A stretch of DNA of 48,198 nucleotides, from the NCBI GenBank assembly GCA_030748495.1, contig JASMLX010000040.1:1-48198 (forward strand), given 5' to 3'. The notes beneath the pieces are model-generated. The model saw only the letters and a list, made by a program, of their open reading frames with translations. It searched no databases and had not been told where the DNA came from. Shown one piece after another: positions 27,019-34,895 of the stretch. The position numbers and the translations under genes were made by a program. Source of the DNA: Candidatus Poribacteria bacterium (lineage in GTDB: Bacteria; Poribacteria; WGA-4E; UBA9662). Every line of letters begins with the position of its first letter. Within the stretch, counting starts at the first letter, position 1.

Positions 27019-27696
27019 ATGGATGACAATAGTAGTCGCCGACAGAAAGTCGGACGTCGGCTTTCGCCGGCTGCTGGGTTCACTTTGATCGAGATGATGA
27101 TTGTCTTAACCATCATCGCCGTACTTTCGACCCTGGCGATGCCCTCGTTTAAAGGGATGACCGCTTCTACTCGTTTGAAGTCGTCAGCCAAAGGCATTCG
27201 AGATTTATGCCACTTTGCACGCAATATGGCTATTACCGAGCAATCAGGCTATTTCGTCGTTCTGGATATGGACCAAAACCAATATTGGCTGGCTGATATC
27301 GAAACCTTTAACACAGTATTTGCCGCTGCCGATAACATGCTGATGCAGCCCGAAACTTCAACCACGGCACAGCAGTTGAATCCCATGAATCAAACAGTAG
27401 CCACTCAACAACTAACGGTTAGTCGGACTGGAAATCTGGTGGGAGTCCCCAATGACCTGGCGTCGCAAGTGACGTTTTTCAGCCTGCAGATTATGCACAC
27501 TATCACCGCGGTTGAGTCCAGCAACCAACAAGAAGGGCAAAATTATATCTACTTTTCGCCTAACGGCACAGCTTCAATCGCTGAGATCGTACTACAAGGG
27601 AGGGGGAATCGCGGCGTTCTGGTTACGGTAGAATACGCCACCGGTCGAACTAAATTTGAGCTAATTGATGTGGAAGAAGAAAAAGAAGACGCTTAA
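27019..27696 (+). CDS. gspH: Minor pseudopilin GspH
   Basis: 225 residues. The prepilin cleavage site is PAAG-FTLIEMMIVLTIIAVL at residues about 20-35, followed by the GspH-type segment LKSSAKGIRDLCHFARNMAI. The C-terminal half is beta-rich (YIYFSPNGTASIAEIVL). The long basic leader, about 20 residues (SSRRQKVGRRL), contains one of the CCGAC-N5-GTCGG palindromes in its coding DNA. It is 50 nt downstream of gspG and its end overlaps gspI. Confidence 0.88.
   Translation: MDDNSSRRQKVGRRLSPAAGFTLIEMMIVLTIIAVLSTLAMPSFKGMTASTRLKSSAKGIRDLCHFARNMAITEQSGYFVVLDMDQNQYWLADIETFNTVFAAADNMLMQPETSTTAQQLNPMNQTVATQQLTVSRTGNLVGVPNDLASQVTFFSLQIMHTITAVESSNQQEGQNYIYFSPNGTASIAEIVLQGRGNRGVLVTVEYATGRTKFELIDVEEEKEDA
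27039..27053. repeat. CCGAC-N5-GTCGG palindrome (inside gspH leader)
   Basis: CCGAC AGAAA GTCGG lies in the DNA encoding the basic prepilin leader of GspH, just after its start codon, and is followed by a second GTCGG (27056-27060). Confidence 0.5.
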
Positions 27697-28207
27697 ATAT
27701 TTCCAATCTATGCCTGGCCAAAAGTCGGATCTCGCTAGTTGCCCCAGCGACGTTAAGCAAGATACCGCTACCGGATTTACGCTGGTTGAGATCGTTGTCA
27801 CCATTGCCATTATAAGTATATCGTTACCGCCGTTGATGAATGCCTTTACCGCCGGAGCTAGAGGGCAATCCACTGCAGAAGATCGAACCACGGCCCTCTA
27901 CCTGCTGAAATACAAAATGGCCGAAGTGGAACTTCAAGGATTTCCGGAAGTGCAAACAGAAGAGGGTGAATTCGATGATAATAATCGCTATACTTGGTCA
28001 ACCGAAGTGATAGAAATCGAACCCGAAGAATTACCGGAAGGGCTAGTATTGGAGGGGCTGCGACAGATTGTTGTAACCGTCTATTGGCAGTTTCGCAACA
28101 GTGAGAAGTCGATGTCGCTTTACACCCTAGTCTCAGATCGACAACTCTCCTCTCAGCAAGGACAGGCAACTCAGCAAGGTGCAGGAGGAGGACAGAGTGG
28201 AAGATAA
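27668..28207 (+). CDS. gspI: Minor pseudopilin GspI
   Basis: About 179 residues with the prepilin motif TATG-FTLVEIVVTIAIISIS after a long leader. The later segment LYLLKYKMAEVELQGFPE is typical of the GspI tip subunit. ATG 27668 overlaps the end of gspH by 29 nt and has only a weak GAG upstream; ATG 27710 is an alternative that still leaves a leader of about 20 residues. The last 11 nt overlap the gspJ start. Confidence 0.88.
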   Translation: MWKKKKKTLKYFQSMPGQKSDLASCPSDVKQDTATGFTLVEIVVTIAIISISLPPLMNAFTAGARGQSTAEDRTTALYLLKYKMAEVELQGFPEVQTEEGEFDDNNRYTWSTEVIEIEPEELPEGLVLEGLRQIVVTVYWQFRNSEKSMSLYTLVSDRQLSSQQGQATQQGAGGGQSGR

Positions 28208-29147
28208 AGGTGCCAATAAGCCTGATCGACACTTAAACCGACCTGCCAACGTCGATGGGTTTTCACTGGTTGAACTACTGGTTTCAGTCTCAATTCTATC
28301 GGTATTTGCCGGTGTTACCTATTCCACTTTTCGAGTAGCAATACGGACCTACGATCGGTCTGAAACCCGAATGTTGTTGATGCAGAAGTGTCGGGTCGTC
28401 TTGGAGCAGGTAACAACAGACCTAATCAATCTGCAGGCGATTCAAAATGATACCAACCTGTTGCTAGTCACCCAGGATACAGAGGATAGCGATAGCGAAA
28501 TGAGTCAACAAGACATTATCAGTTTTGTTACTCTGGTTAAGGCCGAACCAGACCCTATCCTTCAGCAAATCAACGGAGGGTTGGCCGGTGGCACCGATGA
28601 GATGACGGCTTTACAGGGAGTAGCTACTGATGTCCAACGGATCATCTACACCGTTGGTCCCGAACCGACGACACAAGGATCTGTGTTTGATCTAATGTCG
28701 GATCCCGGTAGTTCGGACAGTAGGGGACTTGAGGAGGAAGAGACGGGAATCGCCCTGTTGCGGATTGCCACTACCACACTCGATCCGGAGACGGTGTTAC
28801 AGCCCTTTTTGGAAACGGGTGAAATTCCTGTAACCGACTTGGAGGGCAACGAAATCCAGTCGACAGTGACAACGATATCGGATCAAATTGCCTCTTTTGA
28901 CCTAAAATATTTCGACGGCGAAAATTGGTATGATTCTTGGGAAGACGAGGAACAGATTCCGTTGGCCATTCAGGTATTGGTTTCGGTCTCCGAAGATGCG
29001 GTCTACAGCATAGAGGAATTCGCTTCTGATGCTTTCGAAAATCGAGATTCAAATACAACTAATAATGCTAGAACCATTACCCAGTCTACCCTGGTCTACC
29101 TTCTGATGAGTGCTAATTTTTCCGAGGAGACACAAACTGGTGGTTAG
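28197..29147 (+). CDS. gspJ: Minor pseudopilin GspJ
   Basis: About 316 residues, long for GspJ. The prepilin motif is NVDG-FSLVELLVSVSILSV, then the typical YSTFRVAIRTYDRSETRM. The C-terminal part includes ISDQIASFDLKYFDGENWYD and a stretch ending VYLLMSA. The frame extends to GTG 28179, but GTG 28197 has AGGAGGAGG at about 6 nt spacing and overlaps gspI by 11 nt, so it is the preferred start. An acidic, low-complexity middle (SSDSRGLEEEETG) accounts for the extra length. Confidence 0.87.
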   Translation: MEDKGANKPDRHLNRPANVDGFSLVELLVSVSILSVFAGVTYSTFRVAIRTYDRSETRMLLMQKCRVVLEQVTTDLINLQAIQNDTNLLLVTQDTEDSDSEMSQQDIISFVTLVKAEPDPILQQINGGLAGGTDEMTALQGVATDVQRIIYTVGPEPTTQGSVFDLMSDPGSSDSRGLEEEETGIALLRIATTTLDPETVLQPFLETGEIPVTDLEGNEIQSTVTTISDQIASFDLKYFDGENWYDSWEDEEQIPLAIQVLVSVSEDAVYSIEEFASDAFENRDSNTTNNARTITQSTLVYLLMSANFSEETQTGG

Positions 29148-29196
29148 ACTGAACCAAATCCGCTGGATACTGTCTAATACAGGACGAAAGATAATA

Positions 29197-29211
29197 CCGA
29201 CCGGCGGTCGG
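29197..29211. repeat. CCGAC-N5-GTCGG palindrome (gspJ-gspK gap)
   Basis: CCGAC CGGCG GTCGG in the 149-nt gap between gspJ and gspK; the inner bases extend the stem to 6 bp (CCGACC/GGTCGG). Confidence 0.5.
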
Positions 29212-29296
29212 ATGGTACCGAGCAAATCTTCTTTAGATTTACCTTCGGTAACGTTGCAACTCCGATCAAAGGAGGGTATCTGACTTCAGTCGGCGG

Positions 29297-30748
29297 ATGC
29301 TAAAAATTATGCGTTCTGAATCGGGTTTATCGCTGATCTCAGCTTTGTGGATCACAACTGTTTTATCGGTTTTAGCTACACAGTTCCTGTACTCAATCCG
29401 ATTGGAACAGCGAACCCAGGCCAATTTCGCTGACCGAACCAAGTACTACTACACTGCCAAAGCGGGGGTTGAAATGGCCATCGCCTACTTGCGTGCCGAC
29501 GAAACCGGTTTTGATTCACTAGGTGAGATTTGGGCACAACCGATCACAAATCAGATTGATGACGGCATCCAGATCGGTCGGATGTTGACCTACGAAGCTA
29601 CAATAGTCGATGAAGGGTCAAAAGCCAATATCAATACTATGGATAGTGATACGTTGAACAGGTTGTTGGAGTTCGTTGGCTATCAGCAAGATGTTAACCT
29701 TGGAGAAGAAGAACAGACCTTAGCTCAGCAGATCGAAGCCGCCAAGCCGTTTCGTACCATCCCAGATTTGGGACGGATCGAAGGGATGACAGAACAACTC
29801 CTTTATGGCGATGCAACGGTAACGACACAGATGGTGTCCGACTTTCAGTCGGCGACTACTACGGGCACAAATGCTTTCTCATCTACCAATGGGTTGGAAC
29901 AGGGGGTTATAGGAGGATTGGCAAACTATGTCACCGTTTACTCGACTGATAAAAATACTTCGGCTGATGGACAACAACGCGTCAATATTAATCAAGCCGA
30001 TGCCGAGCAAATCAGGCAAATAGAACCCAACGGACAGACCATTTTTGAAATGGACGAGGCCGAGGCAGTGATCGGAGGGCGATCCTACGACGATATTGGG
30101 GACTTGTTGGATGCCTCTGCCGTCTCTGACGAGCTCTTCGACCAGATTCGCGATCGCATCAGCATCGATAGCGAAGAAGACAGCGACAGGATCAATATCA
30201 ACACAGCTGATGAAGAAAAACTGAGGGACCTGGACGGTGTCGAAGACGGTATTTCAGAACGAATTGTGGCACATCGTGATCAAAATGGAGAGTTTGATAA
30301 TGTTGACCAACTGAAGGATGTAAAACTGATTACCGAAGAAGAGTTCAGAAATATCGTCGATCGGATCACCGTGGTTGAAGGCGAGACGATTGAGGGGTTA
30401 ATCAACATTAATACCGCTCCGGCAGAGGTGTTATTGTTGTTGCCCAACATGACAGAGGAGATCGTACAGGCGATTATCACCCGACGTGAAACTCCGCCGG
30501 AAGAACCAGATCCCAGCCTGGAAGGCATCGAAGGAAATCCATTTCAAAGCATCACCGATCTGTTGGAAATCGAAGGTATTAATATGAATATCTTCAAGGA
30601 GATCGCTGGGAGAGTTACTTTCCGCTCACATGGGTTTATTATTACCGGACTTGGTATTGATGCTAACGGAAAAACAGTGGCCAAATGCGATAGCGTGATT
30701 AGTCGGAGCGGGGGCGAAATCCAGTTTAAGCAGTGGCGATATTACTAA
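29297..30748 (+). CDS. gspK: Pseudopilus tip protein GspK with about four HhH-like modules
   Basis: A 483-residue minor pseudopilin that caps the pseudopilus. The N-terminal SGLSLISALWITTVLSVLAT is prepilin-like, followed by KYYYTAKAGVEMAIAYLRAD. The remainder is dominated by repeats of the pattern IN-x-NTA...R: residues about 108-168 (ANINTMDSDTLNRL), 228-288 (RVNINQADAEQIRQIEP), 297-357 (DRININTADEEKLRDLDGV) and 366-441 (GLININTAPAEVLLLLPNM). These resemble ComEA/GspK-type helix-hairpin-helix units; ordinary GspK has fewer. ATG 29297 has a weak ribosome site; ATG 29309 is possible. The 149-nt gap after gspJ holds a CCGAC palindrome. Confidence 0.9.
   Translation: MLKIMRSESGLSLISALWITTVLSVLATQFLYSIRLEQRTQANFADRTKYYYTAKAGVEMAIAYLRADETGFDSLGEIWAQPITNQIDDGIQIGRMLTYEATIVDEGSKANINTMDSDTLNRLLEFVGYQQDVNLGEEEQTLAQQIEAAKPFRTIPDLGRIEGMTEQLLYGDATVTTQMVSDFQSATTTGTNAFSSTNGLEQGVIGGLANYVTVYSTDKNTSADGQQRVNINQADAEQIRQIEPNGQTIFEMDEAEAVIGGRSYDDIGDLLDASAVSDELFDQIRDRISIDSEEDSDRININTADEEKLRDLDGVEDGISERIVAHRDQNGEFDNVDQLKDVKLITEEEFRNIVDRITVVEGETIEGLININTAPAEVLLLLPNMTEEIVQAIITRRETPPEEPDPSLEGIEGNPFQSITDLLEIEGINMNIFKEIAGRVTFRSHGFIITGLGIDANGKTVAKCDSVISRSGGEIQFKQWRYY
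29838..29852. repeat. CCGAC-N5-GTCGG palindrome (inside gspK)
   Basis: CCGAC TTTCA GTCGG within the gspK coding region, in the linker between HhH-like modules (encoding SDFQSA). Confidence 0.5.
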
Positions 30749-30812
30749 CGCGTTCGCCGACTTACCACAGTTGGCGACTGGATGGTTGAAATATAGTTAA
30801 GACGAGGGCATT

Positions 30813-33107
30813 ATGGCAGCTAAACAACAGGTGGTTTCAATAGATATTGGTACTAGTAGCGTAAAAGCAGTATATTTGGAACAGAGTGCGATAGAAGGAG
30901 AAAACCTTGTCATTCGTCGGGCATCTGTTGCTGAATATCCGGCCCGCCAGGTGGAGGAAATACCAGAATCTGAGGGAACCCAGGCAATAGACAGCATTAC
31001 GGAAGCAATAAAATCGATTCAGATCCCCAAAAAAGCATCGGTGGTGTTGTCAATTTCCAGGTCCCTGTTGACTACCCGGCAGTTGGAAGGACTGCCTATT
31101 GAGGGACTTAATAACCCGGCTCAATTAGATAATATCGTTAACTTCCAAGCCGAAGAGGTGCTTCCCTTTCGGCTAGATGAAATTGTCTTCGACCACTACA
31201 AAGCCGAGGAAAAGGCCAATTCCTTGTCGGTGGAACTGGTAGCGGCCCGGCGGAGTGATGTAGCGCAGTTGCTGGCACCACTCAAAATCCTCAACCTAAC
31301 GCCGAAAGTCGTTATGCCGTCGATGATTGCGGTCTCTGCTCTGACTTACCAGTCAGCATCAACAGAAGTCCAATCGGCTATCAATCAGCCGTCAATATCA
31401 CCGGAGCGTAATTATCGGATGATAGTCGATATCGGCGCTGGTTGGACAGATCTGTTCATCACTCAGAGCAACGCCCGAACTCCGGTCGGAGTCGCCTTTT
31501 CACGTAGTTTTCCTCTGGGTGGAGACCATCTTACTTCACTGCTCCAGAATCAAGCCGACAATCAAAGTACCTCAGTACCAGCAGATGACCCAAATTCCAG
31601 TTTAGAGGATAGTCCCGAAACGACTCCGACTGGCCAGTCGGAGTCATCGGGACAACCGTCTACCACCTTTGAAACAGCAGAAACCAAAAAGAAAACCCTG
31701 ATGATACCCTCCTTCAAAGGGAGGTCACGCCCGGACGTTACTGAAAATAGTGAGGTCGCAATCGGTGCTTGGTGTCAACGGTTAGAAGGCGAACTGCGTC
31801 GCTCCATCTCCGCTTTTCAACGAGATCAATCACAGCGTGGAGACGAACAAGATACCGGTGTGGATATTCTACCTGACCAGATATGGCTTACTGGCGGCAG
31901 TTCCCGAATTAACGGTCTAGCTGAACATCTGACCGATGCCCTGTCAATCCCAACCACGACCTGGGATCTACCCGCAACTTTACAAACCCACGATATTAGC
32001 TTTGGTTCCGACCTGCTAGATATTAGCGATCAGGTTGCCATCGCTCTTGGGCAGGGGATCCATTATTTAAGAGAAGCAAACTCCGATTTACCAGTCGACG
32101 ACTTGAACCTGTTACCCAGGGCAGAGATTCAACAAATCCAACGCGTAGATCAGCAAAGACGACTGATGGCCAGAGTAGCCGCCGGAATTGCAATTGCCGC
32201 TTTACTGGCTGTGGGGGCAATTTCCTGGGGGCAGTACCAGCAAACTCAGGTAACTGCCGTTGAGCGGGATATTCAGCAACTTAGCTCCAGTTCCAAGCGG
32301 GCCCAAAAAGTACTAACCCAAGAATTAGCTGTCACCGAACTGATAACACCGAAGGTGTCGGCTCTAGATCTCCTGCGCGAATTTAGCCTGAGACTAATCG
32401 ATCGAACTAAGGTCGCTTTTACCTCCTTTCAAATAACTAAGCTTGACGATTTGGCTAAAGCCAGACTGGCATTTGGTATCGAGGCCAACTCACACCAGGA
32501 TATTAGCAATCTGGTGACTGCTCTGAATCAGTCGGGTATTTTCAAAGACATTAAACAAGGTCAGATTGTCAGCGTCAATAAAGATCGGAGAAACTTTTTC
32601 CAAGTGCAAATCACCTGTTCCATCAAGGCTGGTGCCGTCAGGACATTGGCAGAGCATCGCTATAAGGGGACAGGGCTTCAACCCTCAGCTATTGATGTTG
32701 CCGACGCTAGAAATGATGACGAACAGAATAGGGAGAAGGAAAACGACGACGGCGAACAACGTTCTGAATCAAATCGAAGTAGGGAGGATAAATCTTCCGA
32801 TGAACGACAGTATCAGAATAGTTACGCTGACGAAGGTAAAGGATCTCGATCTGGAGACAGAGAATCGAATCAAAAGTCGTCTAAATCAGAGGAAAAGGCT
32901 AGGCGGAAAGCGTCTAAAGAGGCGCGTAATGATACCAACAAGCGAAGCGAACGAGACATGGAGCGTGATAGGATGGCCAAGGAACTTCTACCTTCCAGTG
33001 AAGAATATGAACAGATGGATGAACGAGAACAAGCCGAGGTTCGAGCTGCCAAAGCAAGAATTTATAGTGATGGTAGCTCTACTGATTTTGATGAAGATGA
33101 TAAATAG
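30813..33107 (+). CDS. gspL: GspL-type PilM-PilN fusion with a charged C-terminal tail
   Basis: A 764-residue assembly-platform protein. Residues 1 to about 430 form an actin-like PilM/GspL cytoplasmic domain: VVSIDIGTSSVKAVYLEQ, VLPFRLDEIVFDHYKAEE, RMIVDIGAGWTDLFI and IWLTGGSSRINGLAEHLTDA. A Ser/Pro/Thr-rich insert lies near 255-300. One membrane segment (AAGIAIAALLAVGAISWG, about 455-472) leads into a PilN-like periplasmic domain to about 610. The tail (about 631-764) is extremely charged, rich in Glu, Asp, Lys, Arg and Ser. ATG 30813 has GAGGG about 6 nt upstream. It replaces separate pilM and pilN genes and would bind GspE. Confidence 0.9.
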   Translation: MAAKQQVVSIDIGTSSVKAVYLEQSAIEGENLVIRRASVAEYPARQVEEIPESEGTQAIDSITEAIKSIQIPKKASVVLSISRSLLTTRQLEGLPIEGLNNPAQLDNIVNFQAEEVLPFRLDEIVFDHYKAEEKANSLSVELVAARRSDVAQLLAPLKILNLTPKVVMPSMIAVSALTYQSASTEVQSAINQPSISPERNYRMIVDIGAGWTDLFITQSNARTPVGVAFSRSFPLGGDHLTSLLQNQADNQSTSVPADDPNSSLEDSPETTPTGQSESSGQPSTTFETAETKKKTLMIPSFKGRSRPDVTENSEVAIGAWCQRLEGELRRSISAFQRDQSQRGDEQDTGVDILPDQIWLTGGSSRINGLAEHLTDALSIPTTTWDLPATLQTHDISFGSDLLDISDQVAIALGQGIHYLREANSDLPVDDLNLLPRAEIQQIQRVDQQRRLMARVAAGIAIAALLAVGAISWGQYQQTQVTAVERDIQQLSSSSKRAQKVLTQELAVTELITPKVSALDLLREFSLRLIDRTKVAFTSFQITKLDDLAKARLAFGIEANSHQDISNLVTALNQSGIFKDIKQGQIVSVNKDRRNFFQVQITCSIKAGAVRTLAEHRYKGTGLQPSAIDVADARNDDEQNREKENDDGEQRSESNRSREDKSSDERQYQNSYADEGKGSRSGDRESNQKSSKSEEKARRKASKEARNDTNKRSERDMERDRMAKELLPSSEEYEQMDEREQAEVRAAKARIYSDGSSTDFDEDDK
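31622..31645. repeat. 24-bp perfect palindrome (inside gspL)
   Basis: GACTCCGACTGG joined to its exact inverse CCAGTCGGAGTC, with the CCGAC-N6-GTCGG core at 31626-31641. It lies in DNA encoding the Ser/Pro/Thr-rich insert of GspL. Confidence 0.6.
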
Positions 33108-33175
33108 GCCAGCTCATCCTTAATTTTATTATCACTAAAAGCAAGAGATAACGACAGAATTTAACAGCATATGAT

Positions 33176-33238
33176 GCAGACTAAGCGAATTAGTTCCCGT
33201 AATTTCCAAAGTCTGCCGTCATATTTTCCTAATTCGCT
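33176..33238. repeat. Interleaved inverted repeats between gspL and gspM
   Basis: Two inverted-repeat pairs alternate: GCAGACT (33176-33182) with AGTCTGC (33210-33216), and AGCGAATTAG (33184-33193) with CTAATTCGCT (33229-33238). The order A-B-A'-B' allows either two competing hairpins or a pseudoknot in the transcript, about 40 nt before the gspM start. Confidence 0.4.
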
Positions 33239-33278
33239 ATTCACGAATAGGTGCGGTCTAGAAAGAATAAAAGAATAG

Positions 33279-34670
33279 ATGAGAGAATTGAGTAATCGCG
33301 AAAAAAGACTGATAGGCATTTTAGCCGTTCTGGTTGTCTTTGCTGTTGGCTGGTTGGCTAAGGATAATCTCAATCTCGACCTGTTGGGTCGAGAATTGAA
33401 AACCAAGCAGGCCCAACTGGCAGAGGCTAAGGCACTGATCTCCCTGTCCAAAAGTGCCGATCAAACTAAACAGTCACTTCGCCAGCAAACAGGGTTGCAT
33501 GGCCGTATAATATCCGACACATTAGCGGCGGAAATTAAGGGGCTAGATCTGCTTCAACAACTCAACCAGGCCAAACGCTCTGGCGATTTGGCTAAACTCC
33601 ACCCGGCTTTTAGGGAGAAGGCCGGTTACCTGATCGATTTTCGACAGCAGAACGAAGGTGAAATCGACAATGTGGACCAACTTAAAGAGGTTGAAGGCCC
33701 TATTTTTGTCGGCGAGCAACCAGAGGCCGTTATTGCGCAGCAGATTTCAACTGCGACCCGGAGTGCCGGGTTAAAATCGAATTACCAGCTTAGTATCAAG
33801 GCACAACCGGGTAAAAAATCGACTCAGATCAACACAGAAGCCAAAGCGGTTCTAGAGGCTCAACTTTATCTTTCAGCCTTGGACAAAGAGTTAGCGGAAC
33901 TGGAGTCTGAGCAAGATCGCCTGGCTGAAGAGGCCGAAGGCGCTATGGGCTCAATGTTCGATATTTGGAATATGGGTGGTGATTCCGATTCAGCGGAAGA
34001 TACGCCTTCCACGGAAAACGCAGAGGAAGGTACGAATGGGTCAAATGCAGAGGCTGTATCTTCAGATGGGGAGGAAAGCAAAAATGGTGTTGCTTCGCCG
34101 GCAACAGCAGGGGCCTCTTCAACCAACGGATTCAAACGACTGCCAATCTCGATTCCTTTGGATGCACGGGTAGAATTAATCTACTTCATCAAGGCTGAAA
34201 TTAAACAAGATTTGCGCCAAATTAGCGGACGTCCAGACGGCCTAATTTCAGCACAGCTAAACTTGGGGCAGACAGATACAAATGGCGATTACCCTTTCAA
34301 AGAGAACAGTATCTTACTGGAGGAGTGCGAAATTCTTCTGGATGACTATGGATCAGAAGGTGATTCAATAGAAGAAATCAAATTGGCTGATCAAGCCTCT
34401 ATTCAGGATTTTGCTGATTATCTAAACCACACTTACCGGCGCCAGAAAGAAATCCAACAGATCTTAGCCAGGGTACCAATCACCTATCAACCACAACACT
34501 ACATGGTGAGCATGAAGTTCCAGGGACAAATCAACCAGGCTAGCAGTTTTATTTACGCCGTCGAAAATCAGTTGCGGTGGTTACAGGTTCGGGATTTTAA
34601 AATTGTGATTGCGGACAAGAAAAAGAATTTACTCGGGTTCAACCTAATGCTGGTGGCAAATATCCTATAG
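33279..34670 (+). CDS. gspM: GspM-like (PilO-type) inner-membrane protein
   Basis: A 463-residue bitopic protein: a short cytoplasmic start, one membrane helix (RLIGILAVLVVFAVGWLA), a coiled-coil region, an acidic Ser/Gly/Asn-rich linker (about residues 228-280), and a C-terminal beta-alpha domain ending LLGFNLMLVANIL. Position after gspL and topology identify it as the GspM/PilO component; sequence identity to classical GspM is not obvious. A motif EIDNVDQLKEVEG near residue 128 resembles EFDNVDQLKDVK in GspK. It is separated from gspL by 171 nt containing interleaved inverted repeats. Confidence 0.8.
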   Translation: MRELSNREKRLIGILAVLVVFAVGWLAKDNLNLDLLGRELKTKQAQLAEAKALISLSKSADQTKQSLRQQTGLHGRIISDTLAAEIKGLDLLQQLNQAKRSGDLAKLHPAFREKAGYLIDFRQQNEGEIDNVDQLKEVEGPIFVGEQPEAVIAQQISTATRSAGLKSNYQLSIKAQPGKKSTQINTEAKAVLEAQLYLSALDKELAELESEQDRLAEEAEGAMGSMFDIWNMGGDSDSAEDTPSTENAEEGTNGSNAEAVSSDGEESKNGVASPATAGASSTNGFKRLPISIPLDARVELIYFIKAEIKQDLRQISGRPDGLISAQLNLGQTDTNGDYPFKENSILLEECEILLDDYGSEGDSIEEIKLADQASIQDFADYLNHTYRRQKEIQQILARVPITYQPQHYMVSMKFQGQINQASSFIYAVENQLRWLQVRDFKIVIADKKKNLLGFNLMLVANIL

Positions 34671-34895
34671 TCGCTATCTAGTTGACACCATACCGTCTAA
34701 CCATCGGGGTTGGTACAACAGAAATATCACCAATCCAGGTATTGGAGCCACCTCGATAGCTAAGATAGTGAGATAATGTTTAGTATCCAGTGGCTACTGA
34801 ATGGCAAATAGCGAATTCCCAACTCTTAAAGGGTATATAATAGCAAATGTATGAACACATACATCCCCTTCTTCATAAATCGTTAAGGAAAACCA

